Below, one piece after another: positions 7,830 through 15,410 of a stretch of DNA of 64,000 nt (position 1 is its first letter; each line of letters opens with the position of its first letter). A model generated the notes under the pieces. It was not told the DNA's origin, did not search any database, and worked only from the letters and a program-made list of their open reading frames with translations. The position numbers and the translations under genes are program-made. This stretch comes from Clostridia bacterium (GTDB taxonomy: Bacteria; Bacillota; Clostridia; Lachnospirales; Lachnospiraceae): NCBI GenBank assembly GCA_910574255.1, contig CAJTAK010000016.1:47523-111522 (forward strand), given 5' to 3'.

Positions 7830-8693
7830 ATGAAGTTTACAAAAATGCATGGAATCGGCAATGATTATGTCTATGTTGACTGCACAAAGGAACCCTTAAA
7901 GAATCCGGAGGAAACAGCCCGGCTGGTGAGTGATCGGCATAAAGGCATCGGAGGAGATGGTTTGATTCTTATTCAGCCTTCACAAGAAGCGGACTTTGAG
8001 ATGGCTATGTACAATGCGGACGGTTCCTACGGAAAAATGTGCGGCAATGGAATCCGCTGTGTGGCAAAATATGTGTATGATCACGGCTTGACGGACAAGA
8101 CGGACTTAAAAATTCTTTCCGGAGGTGCAGTGAAGTATCTGAAGCTGACGGTGACGGATGGAAAGGTATCACAGGTACGGGTGAATATGGGAGAACCTAT
8201 CTTAAAACCGGCACTGATTCCGGTAGTCGGGGAGGGGGAACGGCTGGTGGCGGAACCTGTCTGTGTTGATGGAAAGTCCTACAAAATGACTTGTATATCT
8301 ATGGGAAATCCTCATGCAGTTGTTTTTATGGAGGATGTAAAGGGCTTGGAGTTGGAAAAGCTAGGTCCAAAGTTTGAGAAACATGAGCGTTTTCCGGACC
8401 GAGTGAACACAGAATTCGTGCGTATTATTGATAGAGCAACCCTGGAAATGCGTGTGTGGGAACGAGGCTCCGGCGAAACCATGGCCTGTGGAACAGGAGC
8501 TTGTGCGGTAGCGGTGGCTGCGGCTTTGAACGGCTTTGCAGGACGCAGCGTTACGGTCCGGCTTCTTGGGGGAGACTTACGGATTGATTGGAGTGAGGAG
8601 GATAACTGTGTATATATGACAGGCCCTGCGGCAGAGGTCTTTCAGGGAGAGATTGATTTGGAAATGCTGCGGAACCAGTGCGTAGCAACTTAA
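7830..8693 (+). CDS. dapF: Diaminopimelate epimerase
   Basis: 287 residues. It converts LL-diaminopimelate to the meso form for lysine and peptidoglycan. Both catalytic cysteines are in place, in MCGNGIRC and in ETMACGTGACA, and the opening FTKMHGIGNDYVYVD is diagnostic. The start was set at the ATG 5 bases after GGAGAG; upstream in-frame ATGs at 7788 and 7818 lack a usable site. The last residues (MLRNQCVAT) extend past the usual C-terminus and are encoded by DNA that belongs to the next leader element. It forms a pathway pair with dapL downstream. Confidence 0.93.
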   Translation: MKFTKMHGIGNDYVYVDCTKEPLKNPEETARLVSDRHKGIGGDGLILIQPSQEADFEMAMYNADGSYGKMCGNGIRCVAKYVYDHGLTDKTDLKILSGGAVKYLKLTVTDGKVSQVRVNMGEPILKPALIPVVGEGERLVAEPVCVDGKSYKMTCISMGNPHAVVFMEDVKGLELEKLGPKFEKHERFPDRVNTEFVRIIDRATLEMRVWERGSGETMACGTGACAVAVAAALNGFAGRSVTVRLLGGDLRIDWSEEDNCVYMTGPAAEVFQGEIDLEMLRNQCVAT

Positions 8694-8806
8694 TCAGTAA
8701 TATCCCATCAATGCACAAATCAATTTACAGACGCATGCATCTGCGGCTGGGAATTGATTTAGATTGGGGTGTATTGATGGGATATTACGGAACTTAGAAT
8801 AGGAGG
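8667..8806 (+). repeat. GGAACT-box leader element with full stem-loop, copy before dapL
   Basis: A left box (CTGCGGAACC) lies inside the dapF 3' end. A long hairpin follows. The outer stem GTAATATCCCATCAATGCAC pairs with GTGTATTGATGGGATATTAC at 19 of 20 positions, the inner stem AAATCAATT pairs with AATTGATTT, and the apical CGCA-TGCATC-TGCG closes the top. The right box TTACGGAACTTAGAAT abuts the AGGAGG of dapL. The apical loop is homologous to the copies at 18.7 and 20.1 kb, but the stems differ in sequence while remaining paired. Confidence 0.7.
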
Positions 8807-8813
8807 AAATACC

Positions 8814-10028
8814 ATGTATAAAATTAATGACAATTACTTAAAACTGCCGGGCAGCTATCTTTTTTCTACTATTGGCAAGAAGGTGGCGGCTTACTCGTCA
8901 GAGCACCCGGAAAAGAGCATCATTCGTTTGGGCATAGGAGATGTGACCCAGCCTTTGGCTCCGGCGATTCTGGAGGCTATGCATAAGGCTGTAGACGAGA
9001 TGGGGGATGCAAAGACCTTTCGGGGTTATGCGCCGGATTTGGGCTATGAATTTTTAAGAAATGCCATTGCCAGGGAAGACTATCAAGCCCGGGGAGCGGA
9101 CATCAAAGCGGACGAAATCTTTGTGAGTGATGGCGCAAAATGTGATTCCGGTAATATTCAGGAGATTTTCAGCCTGGATAATAAGATTGCGGTCTGCGAT
9201 CCCGTGTATCCCGTTTATGTGGATACCAATGCCATGGCAGGCAGAACAGGAACCTACGATGCCAAAACGGAAATGTGGAGCGACGTGATCTATATGCCCT
9301 GTTTGGAAGAGAATGGCTTTGCTCCGGAGCTTCCAAAGGAGACACCGGATCTTATTTACCTGTGTTTCCCCAATAATCCCACCGGTTCCACTATCACAAA
9401 GGAGCAATTGCAGGTATGGGTAGATTATGCCAACCGTGCAGGGGCCGTGATTATCTACGATGCAGCATATGAAGCGTATATTTCCGAGGAAAATGTGCCC
9501 CATACCATCTACGAATGCCAAGGAGCTTTGAACTGTGCCATTGAGCTGAAAAGCTTTTCCAAGAATGCAGGCTTTACAGGAGTGCGTCTGGGTTATACAG
9601 TCATCCCCAAGGACTTGAAATGCGGAGATGTGTCTCTTCATGCATTGTGGGCAAGACGTCATGGAACCAAATACAATGGGGCTCCCTACATCATCCAGCG
9701 GGCGGGAGAGGCTGTCTACTCCGAGGCGGGAAAAGCTCAGCTAAAGGAACAGGTGGCCTACTACATGAAGAATGCCAAAACCATCCGGGAGGGTCTTAAG
9801 AGTGCCGGCTACACTGTATCCGGAGGAATTAATGCCCCCTATATCTGGTTGAAAACACCGGGCAATATGACCTCCTGGGAATTCTTTGACTATCTTCTGG
9901 AAAAAGCCGGTGTAGTAGGAACGCCTGGCTCCGGCTTTGGTCCTAGCGGAGAAGGATATTTCCGGCTGACAGCCTTCGGCTCCTATGAAAATACACTGGC
10001 GGCGCTGGAGCGGATTAAGAAGATGTAG
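8814..10028 (+). CDS. dapL: LL-diaminopimelate aminotransferase
   Basis: 404 residues, a fold-type I PLP enzyme that makes LL-diaminopimelate directly from tetrahydrodipicolinate. Together with dapF it completes meso-diaminopimelate synthesis. DapL hallmarks are the opening [57 protein letters not shown] and the PLP-lysine segment [23 protein letters not shown] lies 7 bases before the ATG. Expression probably passes through the stem-loop element in the 120-base gap after dapF. A terminator follows. Confidence 0.95.
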   Translation: MYKINDNYLKLPGSYLFSTIGKKVAAYSSEHPEKSIIRLGIGDVTQPLAPAILEAMHKAVDEMGDAKTFRGYAPDLGYEFLRNAIAREDYQARGADIKADEIFVSDGAKCDSGNIQEIFSLDNKIAVCDPVYPVYVDTNAMAGRTGTYDAKTEMWSDVIYMPCLEENGFAPELPKETPDLIYLCFPNNPTGSTITKEQLQVWVDYANRAGAVIIYDAAYEAYISEENVPHTIYECQGALNCAIELKSFSKNAGFTGVRLGYTVIPKDLKCGDVSLHALWARRHGTKYNGAPYIIQRAGEAVYSEAGKAQLKEQVAYYMKNAKTIREGLKSAGYTVSGGINAPYIWLKTPGNMTSWEFFDYLLEKAGVVGTPGSGFGPSGEGYFRLTAFGSYENTLAALERIKKM

Positions 10029-10053
10029 ATAGGAATAAAGAATTTTTTGAATT

Positions 10054-10108
10054 TAAGCCATAGGAAATGTCAATACAGATTGTATTTGACAGATTCCCGT
10101 GGCTTTTT
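10054..10108 (+). terminator. Terminator after dapL
   Basis: AAGCCA..GGAA pairs with TTCC..TGGCTT, with an inner TCAATACA/TTGTATTTGA stem, followed by TTTTT. It lies about 25 bases after the dapL stop. Confidence 0.75.
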
Positions 10109-10435
10109 AGGTATTATAAAAAAAGCCGGATTGCAGTTATGGATGTAATTTTCTATTTGATATTGCAATAGCTGTATTTTTGAATTTGAATATTGGAGAA
10201 ACTATTTCTTGCATAAGGTTTAAGAACAAAAGTCATTTTTCAGACCTGCGCTAATCACTTTGCCGATTGATATGGGGCTATATGGTTAAGATATTAAAAT
10301 TAACAAGCTTAAAATTTTGTATAGAAGTTTCCCGTAGAAAAACATTTACATTGAAATCAGATTTTACTATAATGGTGTGTAGAAAAGCTGTGAGGGCAGG
10401 CAAAAGGCCTGCTCCAATGACGCAGGAGGGAAAGC
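10109..10435. other. AT-rich intergenic region before the FtsA-like gene
   Basis: This 327-base stretch has no open frame worth calling. It is clearly AT-rich compared with its flanks. Apart from the promoter near its right end I see no repeat, hairpin or RNA gene in it. Confidence 0.5.
10345..10373 (+). promoter_or_regulatory. Promoter of the FtsA-like gene
   Basis: TTTACA (10345-10350), 17-base spacer, TATAAT (10368-10373), about 62 bases before the start codon. Confidence 0.6.
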
Positions 10436-12703
10436 ATGGCGGCAGTACAGGTAAAAAAGGCACAGATACAGGCGGAACAGACTATTTTTGCTCTGGATAT
10501 CGGAACCCGGAGCATTATCGGAATGGTGGGAACCGTGGAGAATGAAAAGGTCCGGATCATTGCGATTGAAAGGGAAGAGCATGCGGAACGGGCGATGATC
10601 GATGGACAGATCGAGAATATAGATAAGGTAGCGGCTCTGGCCGGAAAGGTGAAGCAGAGGCTTGAGAGCAAGCTTCATTTTAAGCTGGAGCGTGTGTGCG
10701 TGGCGGCGGCTGGAAGGGCTCTTCGGACCAAACGGGCGGAATTTGAGATGGAGGTTTCGGGAAAGGAGCTTATTGATGACGAGATCATCAGCCGTTTGGA
10801 GGCAGGAGCCATCAGCAAGGCAGAGGAAGTTTTTGATGCGGAGAACCGGGCTATGGAGGACAACCGCCGGTTTTATCTGGTGGGTTATACGGTGTGTCAG
10901 TATTATCTGGATAAATATATGATTTCCAGTCTGAAGGATCACCGGGGAAAGAGCGTGAAGGTGGATCTCATAGCCACCTTCCTGCCAAGTGAGGTAGTGG
11001 AAAGTCTCTATACTACTATGAACAAGATCGGGCTGGAGGTGGCGAGCATCACCCTGGAGCCTATTGCTGCTATCAATGCGGCGATTCCGGCCAATCTGCG
11101 GCTTTTAAATCTGGTAATGGTGGATATTGGCGCCGGGACCTCGGACATTGCGGCCTGCACGGACGGAAGTGTGACCGGCTATACTATGGCTACCGTGGCA
11201 GGTGACGAGGTGACGGAGACCTTGATGAAGGAATATCTGGTGGATTTTCAGATGGCGGAATCTATGAAGGCTCAGGCGGACCAGGAGGAGGAAATCACCT
11301 TTACGGATATTCTGGGCTTTGAGCAGACGATTTCCAGGGATGAGCTTTTGGAGTGTATACAGGACACCTCGGATCTTCTTTGCAGGGAGATTGCGGAGAA
11401 GATATTGGAAATTAATGGGAATCCGCCCTCGGCGCTGTTTCTGGCAGGAGGCGGCAGTAAGCTTACGGGGCTTAAGGAGGGCTTGACGGCGGCTTTGCAG
11501 ATGGATGCCAAGCGTGTAGCCATTGCGGGCAATAATTTCCGGACCAGTGCATTTTCCGATGAATATGACCTGAACAATCCGGAATATGCGACACCTCTTG
11601 GGATTGTGGTTTCTTCGGGCTTGAATCTTATTAATGCCAGCTTCCGTGTGCTTTTAAATGGCAGACCGGCGAATCTGTTCCGAAGCGGCAGTTTTACGGC
11701 CCTCAATCTTTTGATGATGAACGGCTACAGCTTTTTGGATATTATGGGACGCAGCGGTGCGAATCTGGTTGTGACAGTGAATGGAAAGCGGAAAGTGTTC
11801 TACGGAACACCGGTGGAGCCTGCTGCGCTGTTTATTAATAAAAAGGAAGGGCGGCTGTCAGAGATTATCCAGGCAGGGGATGAGATTGATTTTACTCCGG
11901 CTGTTTCGGGAGTGTCCGCTAAGGCGAGCCTTGGAGATATTGACGGGGCGGCGGATGCTGTGGAGCTGACCCTCAATGGAATACCTGCGGATCTGGAAAC
12001 ACAGCTGAAAATGGGCGATGTGATTGTGATGAGGTGTCCGGGTGAGGATGCGGAGCCGGAGGAAGCTGCAGAAACCGAAGGAACTGTGGAATCGGATGCT
12101 GTGCCTGAGCCGGAAGAAGGAACGGAGCCGGAAAGGGCGGTTGCGTCAGAGAAAGCAGCAGAGCCGGAAAAGACAGTTGTGCCAGATAGAGCAGCAGAGC
12201 CGGAAAAAACAGTTGTGCCAGAGCGGGCAGCAGAACCAGAAAGGATAGCTGTGCCAAGGAGGGCGGCAGAGCCGGACATGACAGTCGTACCGGAGCCGGC
12301 GGAAGCCGTTGAAAAATCCGGTGAACCGTTAAGTGGGGGAGAAGCGACCAAGACAGCGGATGATGTGAAGCCGGAAGAGGCACCGAAGCCGGTGCTGAAT
12401 CCTCAGGGGAATTTTGCGCAGCGCTCTGTTTTGGAGGCGGTATCTTCCGGCTCTGAGGCTGCAAAAGGGGAAAAAGCGCCTGTGCAGCCTCCGGAGATAC
12501 ATTTTCATCTGAATGGCCTGCCCATTACTCTGCCCAGAAAAGCGGATGGGACGCCTTATTTTCTGATGGATATGATTCAGTATTCCGGAATTGATTTGAA
12601 GCAGCCTAAAGGACGGATTGTTCTTATGGTCAATGGGATTCAGGGATTGTTTCAGCAGGAGCTTAAGGACGGAGATAATATTCGGATTGAGGAAGAGATG
12701 TAA
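10436..12703 (+). CDS. FtsA-like actin-fold ATPase with repeat linker and C-terminal domain
   Basis: 755 residues. The first 390 residues are an ASKHA (actin/FtsA) fold: phosphate-1 loop FALDIGTRSIIG at 18-29, an SHS2-like region around 100-190, and phosphate-2 loop VDIGAGTSDIA near 229-238. This matches clostridial FtsA-related proteins that act in division or envelope assembly. Unlike canonical FtsA it has no amphipathic C-terminal helix. It continues through a beta-rich segment (about 425-525), a Pro/Glu/Ala linker with 12-residue repeats (572-619) and a final small domain (about 680-755: IHFHLNGLPITLP). The last part resembles the earlier beta-rich segment, suggesting a duplicated domain. 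AGGAGG precedes the ATG. Confidence 0.75.
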   Translation: MAAVQVKKAQIQAEQTIFALDIGTRSIIGMVGTVENEKVRIIAIEREEHAERAMIDGQIENIDKVAALAGKVKQRLESKLHFKLERVCVAAAGRALRTKRAEFEMEVSGKELIDDEIISRLEAGAISKAEEVFDAENRAMEDNRRFYLVGYTVCQYYLDKYMISSLKDHRGKSVKVDLIATFLPSEVVESLYTTMNKIGLEVASITLEPIAAINAAIPANLRLLNLVMVDIGAGTSDIAACTDGSVTGYTMATVAGDEVTETLMKEYLVDFQMAESMKAQADQEEEITFTDILGFEQTISRDELLECIQDTSDLLCREIAEKILEINGNPPSALFLAGGGSKLTGLKEGLTAALQMDAKRVAIAGNNFRTSAFSDEYDLNNPEYATPLGIVVSSGLNLINASFRVLLNGRPANLFRSGSFTALNLLMMNGYSFLDIMGRSGANLVVTVNGKRKVFYGTPVEPAALFINKKEGRLSEIIQAGDEIDFTPAVSGVSAKASLGDIDGAADAVELTLNGIPADLETQLKMGDVIVMRCPGEDAEPEEAAETEGTVESDAVPEPEEGTEPERAVASEKAAEPEKTVVPDRAAEPEKTVVPERAAEPERIAVPRRAAEPDMTVVPEPAEAVEKSGEPLSGGEATKTADDVKPEEAPKPVLNPQGNFAQRSVLEAVSSGSEAAKGEKAPVQPPEIHFHLNGLPITLPRKADGTPYFLMDMIQYSGIDLKQPKGRIVLMVNGIQGLFQQELKDGDNIRIEEEM
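12149..12292 (+). repeat. Four 36-base tandem repeats in the FtsA-like gene
   Basis: Four units encode versions of the 12-residue motif RAAEPEKTVVPE (residues 572-619). The first two are nearly identical and the later ones drift. They form an extended, acidic, proline-rich linker whose length could vary by slippage. Confidence 0.8.
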
Positions 12704-12825
12704 TCATTCCGTTATCTGAATGAATGATATGTTTTCGTAAATGCAGTTATGGCAAATGTGTTAATAAGGTCACGGACGAAAAGGGACTTGTTTTATCCTC
12801 TGTGGCAGAGAAGGAAGAAACATTT

Positions 12826-13632
12826 ATGAAGATAGCAGATATTCATATACACGTATTTCCAGATAAGCTGGCGGAAAAGGCGGCGCATTCCATCGGTGAA
12901 TTTTACGACAAAACTGCTTATACTATTGCGAGTACGGAGCGTCTGGTCAATGAGCTTGCAGAGGCCGGCATCAGCCGTTGTGTGATAAGCAATTCCGCCA
13001 CCACGCCCAAGCAGGTTCGCAATATTAATACCTTTTTGGCCCAGGCAGCCCATGAGCATCCCGGTTTTATGGGCTTTGGCTCTCTCTATCCGGGGATGGA
13101 GGGCTATGAGGAGGAGTTGGACCGGATGGAGGAGCTGGGGCTTCGGGGGCTTAAGATTCATCCGGATTTTCAAAGGGTTCCCATTGATGCTTCCTGTGGA
13201 ATTGATATGTATCGTTCCATAGCCAGAAGAGGACTTCCGGTGCTGTTCCATATGGGGGATGACCGCTATGATTATTCCTCACCCAAGCGCCTGACGAATC
13301 TCCTTAGAAAGGTGCCGGATTTGAAGGTGATTGCCGCTCATTTCGGGGGATGGACCATCTGGGAGCGATCGTTGAATCATCCCCAGCCGGAGAATGTTCT
13401 CTATGATACCTCCAGTACGATTCCGCTGGTATCTGAGGAACTGGTATACCGCATGTTTGACCGCTTCGGTCCGGAACGGTTCCTCTTTGGCTCGGACTTT
13501 CCCATGTGGAAGCCTAAGGATGCGGTGGAGCAGCTCTTGCGCTTTGATCTGGGAGAAGACGTAATGGAGAAGATTTTGTATGGGAATTTCTGCAAGCTGC
13601 TGGGGCTGGATGCGGAGGAGGCAAGCAGCTAG
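12826..13632 (+). CDS. Amidohydrolase 2 family metal-dependent hydrolase
   Basis: 268 residues, a TIM-barrel hydrolase of the amidohydrolase-2 type. Metal-site motifs are in order: DIHIHVFPD near the start, KIHPDF, FHMGDD, IAAHFGG and the C-terminal aspartate in LFGSDFPMW. Members hydrolyse or decarboxylate small carbon compounds, and the substrate cannot be told here. The start was placed at the ATG 6 bases after AAGGAAG; the longer in-frame reading from 12724 has no ribosome site. The TAG stop is directly followed by the recurring motif TAGTCCGT. Confidence 0.82.
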   Translation: MKIADIHIHVFPDKLAEKAAHSIGEFYDKTAYTIASTERLVNELAEAGISRCVISNSATTPKQVRNINTFLAQAAHEHPGFMGFGSLYPGMEGYEEELDRMEELGLRGLKIHPDFQRVPIDASCGIDMYRSIARRGLPVLFHMGDDRYDYSSPKRLTNLLRKVPDLKVIAAHFGGWTIWERSLNHPQPENVLYDTSSTIPLVSEELVYRMFDRFGPERFLFGSDFPMWKPKDAVEQLLRFDLGEDVMEKILYGNFCKLLGLDAEEASS

Positions 13633-13730
13633 TAGTCCGTTATGTCCCATCTTCTGAACTTGCACACACAAGAAAATATCCTCGAAAATTTGCACGGGAA
13701 CTTCAAGTATGGACTACGAGAAGACAGGTA
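13633..13730 (+). repeat. Imperfect hairpin with TAGTCCGT and GGAACTTCAAG motifs
   Basis: GTAGTCCGT right after the stop pairs with ATGGACTAC at 13719-13727. Inside, TTTGCACGGGAACTTCAAGT (13700-13719) is almost identical to a stretch before the 53.85-kb gene. It looks like a degenerate relative of the GGAACT-box elements, here downstream of a gene. Confidence 0.45.
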
Positions 13731-13759
13731 TAAGAGTGTGGAAAGAGCATAGAATAGAT

Positions 13760-13804
13760 ATATGCCTTATATGCTTCTGTGATAAGGAGCCATATAAGGC
13801 ATAT
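13760..13804. terminator. Perfect 14-bp hairpin downstream of the amidohydrolase
   Basis: ATATGCCTTATATG (13760-13773) pairs perfectly with CATATAAGGCATAT (13791-13804) around a 17-base loop. Only a short TTG-TTT follows, so it may be a weak terminator or a binding site. Confidence 0.45.
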
Positions 13805-13819
13805 TGTTTGCAAGTCAAA

Positions 13820-13894
13820 AATTACTAATGTGTAATTTGGTAATGTATAAATTACTAAAATGTAATTGACTAAATAAAAACGGTATGTTATAGT
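13820..13894 (+). promoter_or_regulatory. ATTAC/GTAAT operator array and promoter of the AAA ATPase
   Basis: Five 5-base half-sites alternate: ATTAC (13821), GTAAT (13832), GTAAT (13840), ATTAC (13851) and GTAAT (13862). They form three palindromes with 6-base centres. The last overlaps the -35 box TTGACT (13866-13871), which is 17 bases from TATAGT (13889-13894). A repressor bound here would cover the promoter; which protein binds is not evident. Confidence 0.6.
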
Positions 13895-13926
13895 ATAGGC
13901 AGGAAAGAATCTTGGGAGGTTAGGGG

Positions 13927-15339
13927 ATGTTTATTGGCAGAGATCGTGAACTGGCTTCTTTAAATCGATTGTACGCTTCAGATAAATTTGAGTTTGCGGT
14001 GCTCTATGGCCGCCGGCGGGTGGGAAAAACTGCCCTTATTAATCAATTTATCAAGGACAAAAAAGCGATCTATTTTATGGGAGTGGAGAGCAACGTCAAG
14101 CAGAATCTGGAGAACTTTAGTAAAAATGTCATGGAGTTTGGGGCAGGCATTGAAGCGGAAACCGCTTTTGTATCTTTTCAGGCAGCTTTGGAGTATGTTT
14201 TTAAGCTGGCAGAAAAGGAGCGCCTGATACTTGCCATAGATGAGTATCCCTATGTGGCCCGCTCTTCCAAAAGTCTTGCTTCCACCCTGCAGCTTTTAAT
14301 TGATAAATACAAAAATAATTCAAGATTGATGCTGATTCTCTGCGGATCTTCTATGTCCTATATGGAGGATCAGGTACTGGCCTACAAAGCGCCGCTTTAT
14401 GGCAGACGAACAGCGCAGATGAAGATATTGCCCTTTGATTTTGCAGATACTTGCCGGTATTTCAAGAACTTTACCCATGAGGATGTGGCTCTGATTTACG
14501 GCATTGCAGGCGGAACACCTCAGTATCTTTTGCAAATGAACGACAGGCTGAGTGTGGAGGATAACATTAAGAATACGTTTTTAAATTCCGCCTCATCACT
14601 TTTTGAAGAAACGGAAAATCTGCTGAAGCAGGAGGTCCGGGAGCCTGCCCTTTATAACGCCATTATTACTGCGATTGCCAACGGCGCATCCCGAATGGCA
14701 GAGATCTCTACAAAAGTAGGAGAAAATACGAGTGTCTGCACTGCCTATCTGAAAAATTTGACAGCGCTGGGGCTGCTCAAAAAGGAAACACCTTACGGTG
14801 AAAAGACATCTCGAAAATCAATCTATACAATTGATGATAACATGTTTCGGTTCTGGTATCGGTTTGTGCCGGAGAACCAATCCATTATTGTTCGTGGAGC
14901 GGTGGAGCTGGCTTATAAGCGGATAGAGCCGCATTTGTCAGATTATATGGGAAATGTGTTTGAAGAGATCTGCAGGCAGTATCTCTGGAAGCTGCTTCTG
15001 AATGGAGAATCGCAGGTGGAGTTCAATGATCTTGGCCGTTGGTGGGGAACCGATCCGTCCACGCACAGCCAGACGGAGATTGATATTATGGGAGAGCAGG
15101 ACAAGGATTGTGCTCTGTTTGGGGAATGTAAATGGACAAATGAGAAAGTGGATGTGGGAGTTCTTGAGAAGCTGGAAAAAAGAAGCCGGCTGTTCCATTA
15201 CCATAAGGTCTGGCTTTATTTGTTTGCAAAGACCGGATACACGAAGGGCTGCAGGGATAAGGCGAATGAATTGGGGAATGTGACGCTGGTTACGTATCCT
15301 GATATTTTTGAATATATGGTTCCGGGGCTATATTCTTAA
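13927..15339 (+). CDS. AAA+ ATPase with C-terminal DUF234/nuclease-like domain
   Basis: 470 residues. The N-terminal ATPase has FIGRDRELASL, a Walker A of YGRRRVGKTAL (about residues 28-38) and a Walker B of LILAIDEYPYV. A winged-helix region (about 245-300) and a C-terminal DUF234-type domain follow, with ETEIDIM and GECKWTNEKV that resemble the D-ExK core of restriction-like nucleases. This architecture is the archaeal-type 'ATP-binding protein' family seen in many anaerobes. Its role is unclear; it may be mobile or defence related. GGGAGG precedes the ATG. The operator array upstream shows that expression is tightly regulated. Confidence 0.8.
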   Translation: MFIGRDRELASLNRLYASDKFEFAVLYGRRRVGKTALINQFIKDKKAIYFMGVESNVKQNLENFSKNVMEFGAGIEAETAFVSFQAALEYVFKLAEKERLILAIDEYPYVARSSKSLASTLQLLIDKYKNNSRLMLILCGSSMSYMEDQVLAYKAPLYGRRTAQMKILPFDFADTCRYFKNFTHEDVALIYGIAGGTPQYLLQMNDRLSVEDNIKNTFLNSASSLFEETENLLKQEVREPALYNAIITAIANGASRMAEISTKVGENTSVCTAYLKNLTALGLLKKETPYGEKTSRKSIYTIDDNMFRFWYRFVPENQSIIVRGAVELAYKRIEPHLSDYMGNVFEEICRQYLWKLLLNGESQVEFNDLGRWWGTDPSTHSQTEIDIMGEQDKDCALFGECKWTNEKVDVGVLEKLEKRSRLFHYHKVWLYLFAKTGYTKGCRDKANELGNVTLVTYPDIFEYMVPGLYS

Positions 15340-15410
15340 AGGGTATCGGCAGATGTGCTGGCACTTCCGTTTGAACGGCACAGCAAAATCCAAAATGGAA
15401 GAGGCACGGA

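Noticed and set aside
9054..9662. Minus-strand frame opposite dapL
   Set aside because: DapL is complete on the plus strand; this frame has no family features.
12149..12292. Tandem repeats considered as a CRISPR array
   Set aside because: Units are contiguous with no spacers, in frame, and encode a protein linker.
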